Shown here: positions 34,953-38,714 of the stretch, one piece after another | Position numbering within the stretch: position 1 is the first letter of the stretch | How the letters are laid out: every line of letters begins with the position of its first letter | Origin: Gallionellaceae bacterium UBA6222 | Lineage (GTDB): Bacteria > Pseudomonadota > Gammaproteobacteria > Burkholderiales > Gallionellaceae | NCBI GenBank assembly: GCA_002421915.1 | Contig: DISA01000057.1 | Coordinates: forward strand, 73,231 to 111,944 | Direction of reading: 5' to 3' | Length of the DNA: 38,714 bases | The notes under the pieces: generated by a model | The model's database searches: none | What the model was told of the DNA's origin: nothing | What the model saw: only the letters and a program-made list of their open reading frames with translations | Program-made: the position numbers and the translations under genes

Positions 34953-35405
34953 ATGAAACTGTTGTCATTCATATTTGCCGCACTGTTGGTTTCCTTTTCA
35001 TCGCTGGTACTGGCCGCCGACGGACTCGTCGCCGTGAAAAGCCCGCACAGCGTCGCCGCAACGATGGATAGATTTGAGGCATCGGCAAAGCAACGCGGGC
35101 TCACCGTGTTTATGCGCATCGATCACGCAGCAGGTGCAGCCAAGATCGGCAAAACCTTGCGCCCCACCCAAGTCATCATCTTCGGCAATCCTCAAGGCGG
35201 CACACCATTCATGGAATGTGCGCAGACCGTGGGTATAGATCTGCCGTTGAAAGCGCTGGTGTGGGAGGATGCATCCGGCCAGGTGTGGCTGGGATACAAC
35301 GATCCTGCATTTCTGGCCAAGCGTCACGATGTGGCGAAGTGTCCGGTGGTCGAGAATCTGCGCAAGGCGTTGGCGGGCTTGGCGGAGGCTTCAGTAGCCC
35401 CGTAA
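34953..35405 (+). CDS. Exported DUF302 family protein
   Basis: A 150-residue protein with a signal peptide (MKLLSFIFAALLVSFSSLVLA) and the DUF302 pattern: VKSPHSVAATMDRFEASAKQRGL, VFMRIDHAAGA, QVIIFGNPQGGTPFMECAQTVGIDLPLK and VWLGYNDPAFLAKRH. The fold is known but the function is not. AAGGAGACGG precedes the ATG at 34953, which gives a better start than an earlier in-frame ATG. It converges with the zinc-ribbon gene at 35418. Confidence 0.88.
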   Translation: MKLLSFIFAALLVSFSSLVLAADGLVAVKSPHSVAATMDRFEASAKQRGLTVFMRIDHAAGAAKIGKTLRPTQVIIFGNPQGGTPFMECAQTVGIDLPLKALVWEDASGQVWLGYNDPAFLAKRHDVAKCPVVENLRKALAGLAEASVAP

Positions 35406-35417
35406 CGTGGAATTCGC

Positions 35418-35639
35418 TTAACCGCAACACCCCTTCCCATTCTGCTGCACCGGCGGACACGGCACACTTCCGTAAGAACAATACACGCAGCAATCGCCCG
35501 GCTTGGGTTTGAGCAGGGCGTGGCAGTGGGGGCATTCGTAGAACCACTGGCATGCGTCTGTTGGCATGGTTTCCAGTTGCCGGTGTCCGCAGTGCGGGCA
35601 GGTGAGCAGCGATTCCAGTACGGGTTTGAATGAGGTCAT
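35418..35639 (-). CDS. Small cysteine-rich zinc-ribbon-like protein with GDCCxYCSYG motif
   Basis: A 73-residue protein with CPHCGHRQ (~14), ECPHCHALLKPKPGDCCVYCSYG (a CxxC-CxxC zinc ribbon plus the GDCCVYCSYG motif) and a CC near the C-terminus. Small proteins of this type are seen in metal-related loci. It overlaps the preceding gene by ATGA, so it is the last of a three-gene unit with the NPCA-repeat peptide. Function is unknown. Confidence 0.78.
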   Translation of the reverse strand: MTSFKPVLESLLTCPHCGHRQLETMPTDACQWFYECPHCHALLKPKPGDCCVYCSYGSVPCPPVQQNGKGCCG

Positions 35640-36424
35640 GGTTGGCTTTCCCGGGTGGTGATCTCCCGTTCGATTCTACCCAGAATATCTTCCACTGAAA
35701 TATCGATCTGACTGGTGATGTCCAGTGCCCTGTCCTCGAACACGTCCTCTCCTGGATGCGCGTTTGCCCAAGCCCACACGATCTCGTCACGCTTTTTCAG
35801 CAACACTTCGATGTGCGGACGGTAGAGCACGAACATCGCGCTGATCCAGCGGTTCACCGGCCATGAGGGAAAGGCGTGGTCGATGACGAAGTGATCCAGC
35901 ATGGCGATCACTTGCTCGGCGGGATACCAGGCTTCGGCGGTGACCCAGCGGTTGGTGGTGAACAGGGTGGTTGGGAAGCCGTAGCTGTCCATGGCGATGG
36001 CAACCAGATGCGACAGCGCTTCATCGCCTTGCGGCCACGGGTCTGTCGCGGGATATTCGATGGGTGCGACACCGTCAGGCATGCCCTTGGGACGCAGGAA
36101 GCAGTGGAAGTGGCCGTGCTCGCCGGTTTTGCTGCGATGCGCGTGGTAGTAATACTGCGCATGGCTCTCGCGGTCGTACACGTCGTCATCGGGATAGTGG
36201 TTGAATTCGTAGAACGTCTCGCCCTTGTTCTGGCTGTCGCGCAACACCTCGCCGACGATGTTCAGACCGGCTTTCTTCAGCACGCGGTAACTGTCCAGTA
36301 TCTCGCGGCCTGCCTGCTGCATGACCAGCAACTGCGCCAGCGGCAGGTGTGCAAGATCGGGTGCAACAACCAGCCTCGATTCGAGGCAGGTTGCAGGCGC
36401 GGGCGAGCTTAGTGCGTTGCGCAT
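35636..36424 (-). CDS. Hypothetical protein with HAHR/EHGHFHCF motif (DUF6969-like, uncertain)
   Basis: A 262-residue soluble protein. The central region has a histidine/aromatic pattern (ESHAQYYYHAHRSKTGEHGHFHCF) preceded by GETFYEFNHYPDDDVYD, then GDEALSHLVAIAMDSYGFPTTLF and SWPVNRWISAMF. I cannot firmly assign the family; DUF6969 is a tentative resemblance. The ATG at 36424 lies inside the last codons of the NPCA-repeat gene, a 16-base overlap, so translation is coupled. Its stop overlaps the zinc-ribbon start. Confidence 0.7.
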   Translation of the reverse strand: MRNALSSPAPATCLESRLVVAPDLAHLPLAQLLVMQQAGREILDSYRVLKKAGLNIVGEVLRDSQNKGETFYEFNHYPDDDVYDRESHAQYYYHAHRSKTGEHGHFHCFLRPKGMPDGVAPIEYPATDPWPQGDEALSHLVAIAMDSYGFPTTLFTTNRWVTAEAWYPAEQVIAMLDHFVIDHAFPSWPVNRWISAMFVLYRPHIEVLLKKRDEIVWAWANAHPGEDVFEDRALDITSQIDISVEDILGRIEREITTRESQP

Positions 36425-36705
36425 GGATTCTTGGCACCGCAGGGGTTCTTCGCGGCACATGGATTCTTGGCTGCACAGGGGTTTTTCGCCGCGCACGGAT
36501 TGGCTTTCTTCTTGGATTTCGCCATGCACGGGTTTTTGCCCGCACAGGAATTCTTGCCGGCGCAGGGATTGGCCTGGCTGGATTTGTGCGAACGTGCCGC
36601 ACAAGGGTTGGCCGCGCCGCAGGGGGCGGCGAGGGCGGCCCCGCTCATGGCGGCGGCCAGCGCACCGGAAGAAAGCAGGGTTTTGGCAATTTGATTGAGG
36701 TTCAT
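36409..36705 (-). CDS. Exported NPCA-repeat peptide
   Basis: A 98-residue protein. Signal peptide MNLNQIAKTLLSSGALAAAMSGAALA, then mature APCGAANPCAARSHK and a run of eight NPC units, lysine-spaced (KNPCAAKNPCAAKNPC is the densest stretch), ending KNPCATH. The mature start (APCGA) and end (NPCGAKNPCATH) mirror the NPCA cytochrome at 32740. A GGAG (TTCAGGAGCACCGCC) precedes the ATG at 36705. It is the first gene of a three-gene minus-strand unit. Metal chelation or a structural role is plausible, but I know of no tested function. Confidence 0.75.
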   Translation of the reverse strand: MNLNQIAKTLLSSGALAAAMSGAALAAPCGAANPCAARSHKSSQANPCAGKNSCAGKNPCMAKSKKKANPCAAKNPCAAKNPCAAKNPCGAKNPCATH

Positions 36706-36842
36706 GGCGGTGCTCCTGAAAAAGTTGGCATGGCCGAAATGGCTGATGCAAGCATTAGTCCATGCGGTATCCGAATTCTTACACCACATCGCCAGCGGCG
36801 GTGGTTGTTGGACCCGAATAGATTCATGGTGCGATGCCGGAA

Positions 36843-36858
36843 GTGCATTAAAATGCAC
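36843..36858. promoter_or_regulatory. Palindromic operator-like site upstream of the phosphatase gene
   Basis: Arms GTGCATT and AATGCAC around a central AA form a perfect 7-base inverted repeat, 31 bases before the phosphatase ATG. The contained taaaat could be a -10 element, making it an operator candidate; this is weak evidence. Confidence 0.3.
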
Positions 36859-36889
36859 ACTGATTTCCAGCCTGATCCATTGCAACCCC

Positions 36890-37375
36890 ATGAAAAAATT
36901 TCGTGTCCTGTTCGTCTGCATGGGCAATATCTGCCGATCACCCACCGCCGAGGCGGTATTTCGCCATCAGGTCGAACAGGCCGGCCTGGCGGGGAAAATC
37001 CTGATCGATTCTGCCGGCACGCACGATTACCACATCGGCGATGCGCCGGATGCGCGCACGCAGCGTGCGGCAAAACTTCGCGGCTACGACATGAGCCAGT
37101 TGCGCGGGCGGCAGGCGGAGGCGGGGGACTTTCACCGCTTCGATTATGTGCTGGCGATGGATGAAGCGAATCTCGACATCCTCAAGCGCCTGCGTCCGCG
37201 CGACGCGCAAAGCCATCTCGGACTGTTCCTGGAGTTTGCCGGGCGCCACACCGGGCGCGAAGTACCGGATCCCTATTTTGGCGGAACGGACGGTTTCGAG
37301 CGGGTGCTGGACATGGTGGAGGATGCCGCGACCGGCTTGTTGAAACATATTCGCCAGAACCACCTGCAACACTAG
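36890..37375 (+). CDS. Low-molecular-weight protein-tyrosine phosphatase
   Basis: A 161-residue phosphatase. The P-loop is VCMGNICRSPTAEA (C10, R16; CX5R) and the general acid is in VPDPYFGG, the eukaryote-type LMW-PTP set. It could act on phosphotyrosine proteins. Arsenate reductases of the ArsC-thioredoxin class share the fold but would need extra cysteines that are not visible here, so a phosphatase is the better call. The ATG at 36890 is chosen because the P-loop starts at residue 9; an upstream extension would add a non-family leader. Confidence 0.9.
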   Translation: MKKFRVLFVCMGNICRSPTAEAVFRHQVEQAGLAGKILIDSAGTHDYHIGDAPDARTQRAAKLRGYDMSQLRGRQAEAGDFHRFDYVLAMDEANLDILKRLRPRDAQSHLGLFLEFAGRHTGREVPDPYFGGTDGFERVLDMVEDAATGLLKHIRQNHLQH

Positions 37376-37400
37376 GTCGTTCTGTTTTTGTGGCAGCCAT

Positions 37401-37430
37401 AAAAAACGCACGGCGGACCGTGCGTTTTTT
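37401..37430. terminator. Bidirectional Rho-independent terminator
   Basis: Perfect hairpin aaaaaacgcacgg (37401-37413), loop cgga, ccgtgcgtttttt (37418-37430). T-tracts on both sides stop the phosphatase transcript from the left and the rne transcript from the right, fitting their convergent orientation. Confidence 0.92.
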
Positions 37431-37447
37431 GTTTGGTGAAACCATGC

Positions 37448-38714
37448 TTATTTCGGCGAGCGGGTCTCCACCATCTGCAGCGGTTCGCTGTTTTCCATGG
37501 TATAGATTTCACGCGGACGCTGGCGACGGCGGGGCGCGTGTTCGCGCGTCTCGGTAGCCGCCACAATCACCGATGCCGCCTTGTTCGGATCGGTTTCGAT
37601 CAGCGTCAGGCCGCTGGCCTTCAGATCGAGGCTAACGGACGGCGCGACAGTGATCGCGGCTGCAACCGGTGGCTGAACGATGGCCGCTACAGGCTTGGTT
37701 GTCGGGTAGCACACCACTTCAGTCGGCATCAGCGGCCTTGCCATGCCTTCCGGATAGGCGACGTATTCGGAGGGTGCAAACCGGGCGGGCACGGCTTCGC
37801 GCACCACTTCCGGCGTTGCCGCCGCGAGCATTCCATTATTGCCAGCCTCGATCGGCTGTTCACGGCGCTCGCGTTCGCGCCGACCACCACGCCGACCGCG
37901 CTTGCGTCCTTCGCGTGAGGGAGCACCATCCTGTTCCAGCTCGGCCGTAGCAATCGGGCGAGTTTCAAGCACGGGCTTGCTCTCGGCGTTCTCCTGGCGC
38001 GGCGGACGTGGCTGACGCTCCTTGCGATTCTGTTGCGGTTCCTTTTCGGTATTGGCCTGACGCGCAGTTTCCTCGCGGCGCGGCTTGTTGTTGCCTTCAC
38101 CGCGCTCGCGGCGTTGGCGGTTGCCGCCTTCTGTACGGTCGCGCTCCCCGCGTTCGCGGCGTGGAGCGTTGCGGCCGCTGCGTGCCGGTGCTGCGTGTTT
38201 GGCCGGCGCGCTTTCGCCGCCAATGGACTTGAGCCAGCCGAACAAGCTACCCAGCAGGGATGTTTTCTTTTCCACTTTTTCCGCATGTTTGGGCGCGGGC
38301 TGGGCCGGTGTGATGCTGCGCACGGCGGGCTGCTGGCGCTGCGCCACTTTGGTTTCCTGTGCTGCGGCGGCAGAGGTGGACTCTTCCGGCGTGGCGACCA
38401 GTTTGTAGCTGGCCTGCAAATGGCCTGCCGTGATGTCGTCAAGGCGCAGACGGGTTACGCTGTAATGCGGAGTCTCCATATGCGGATTGGGAATCAGGGT
38501 GATCCTGACCTTGAAGCGGTGTTCGATGCGGAGGATGTCGTTGCGCTTTTCATTGAGCAGAAAGGTGGCGACATCGACCGGCACCTGCACGTGGATGGCG
38601 GCACTGCTTTCCTTCATAGCCTCTTCCTGGATCAGGCGCAGGATATTGAGCGCGGACGATTCTGTGCCGCGGATGTGGCCGATACCATTGCAGCGCGGGC
38701 AAGGGATATGGTTG
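37448..38714 (-). CDS. rne: Ribonuclease E, C-terminal part (5' end outside window)
   Basis: The window holds the last ~420 codons of RNase E; the catalytic N-terminal domain lies beyond the edge. At the right end it reads HIPCPRCNGIGHI (zinc-link cysteines) then ALNILRLIQEEAMKES and the small-domain VDVATFLLNEKRNDI. From ~38330 leftwards it is the disordered, arginine-rich scaffold domain (RRERGERDR, RGRRGGRRERERRE blocks), preceded by a probable membrane-targeting helix SLLGSLFGWLKSIG. The scaffold would recruit degradosome partners. It is followed by the bidirectional terminator. Confidence 0.95.
   Translation of the reverse strand, partial: NHIPCPRCNGIGHIRGTESSALNILRLIQEEAMKESSAAIHVQVPVDVATFLLNEKRNDILRIEHRFKVRITLIPNPHMETPHYSVTRLRLDDITAGHLQASYKLVATPEESTSAAAAQETKVAQRQQPAVRSITPAQPAPKHAEKVEKKTSLLGSLFGWLKSIGGESAPAKHAAPARSGRNAPRRERGERDRTEGGNRQRRERGEGNNKPRREETARQANTEKEPQQNRKERQPRPPRQENAESKPVLETRPIATAELEQDGAPSREGRKRGRRGGRRERERREQPIEAGNNGMLAAATPEVVREAVPARFAPSEYVAYPEGMARPLMPTEVVCYPTTKPVAAIVQPPVAAAITVAPSVSLDLKASGLTLIETDPNKAASVIVAATETREHAPRRRQRPREIYTMENSEPLQMVETRSPK

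Noticed and set aside
36425..36751. N-terminal extension of the His-rich 262-residue protein
   Set aside because: That segment is an alternative frame over the NPCA repeats (runs of RRxE-type residues), so its apparent regularity is a shadow of the repeated NPCA codons.
36890..37375. Arsenate reductase (ArsC of the thioredoxin class) rather than phosphatase
   Set aside because: Only the CX5R P-loop is present; the additional C-terminal redox cysteines expected for ArsC are not seen, while the VPDPY acid loop of LMW-PTP is.

Overview
The window looks like a chromosome segment of a GC-rich betaproteobacterium, most likely in the Nitrosomonadales (Gallionellaceae-like). This rests on gene content (bacterial ergothioneine genes, arsenosugar genes, NPCA-repeat cytochromes, RNase E architecture) and on several families of interspersed palindromes. 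It is an inference, since no rRNA or other taxonomic marker is present. Both edges cut genes: uvrB on the left (5' end missing) and rne on the right (5' end missing).

Layout: (a) 1-6725: end of uvrB, a PatB/MalY aminotransferase, a minus-strand ergothioneine operon (DUF427, egtB, egtD, EamA permease), a carboxymuconolactone decarboxylase-like protein, and a DUF2249 plus hemerythrin pair. (b) 6859-10008: AraC-type regulator, SelD-N-terminal-like FAD oxidoreductase, a frameshifted nrtS-like gene, an ECF sigma factor and its zinc-finger anti-sigma-like partner. (c) 10226-20849: a composite defence operon in which almost every junction is a 1-4 base overlap: hsdM, a HEPN protein, a nucleotidyltransferase-HsdS fusion, a UG/Abi-like reverse transcriptase, a DUF3800 protein, a RhuM-like protein and hsdR. 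Two truncated copies of the hsdR 5' end precede the DUF3800 and RhuM genes, and a candidate three-way-junction RNA follows DUF3800. (d) 21002-23163: a YiiX-like hydrolase and exported MsrB/MsrA. (e) 23420-31220: an arsenosugar-type cluster (ArsS, TVP38-Mer-like fusion, two glycosyltransferases, DUF3047, ArsM, PiT transporter). (f) 31356-36705: sterol desaturase family protein, HD-GYP protein, DUF302, and two exported proteins built from NPCA repeats, one of which carries a monohaem cytochrome domain inside the repeats. (g) 36890-38714: low-molecular-weight tyrosine phosphatase, a bidirectional terminator and the 3' end of rne.

The most interesting part is region (c). The restriction-modification operon carries a HEPN/MNT pair whose MNT half is fused to the specificity subunit, a defence-type reverse transcriptase, and accessory genes bounded by repeated hsdR starts. 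That layout would let cassettes be gained or lost while hsdR stays intact. Second are the two NPCA-repeat proteins and, third, two palindromic repeats that lie in frame inside egtB and hsdM.

No tRNA, rRNA, CRISPR array or complete insertion sequence was seen. Functions are read from motifs and family resemblance only; no database search was run.
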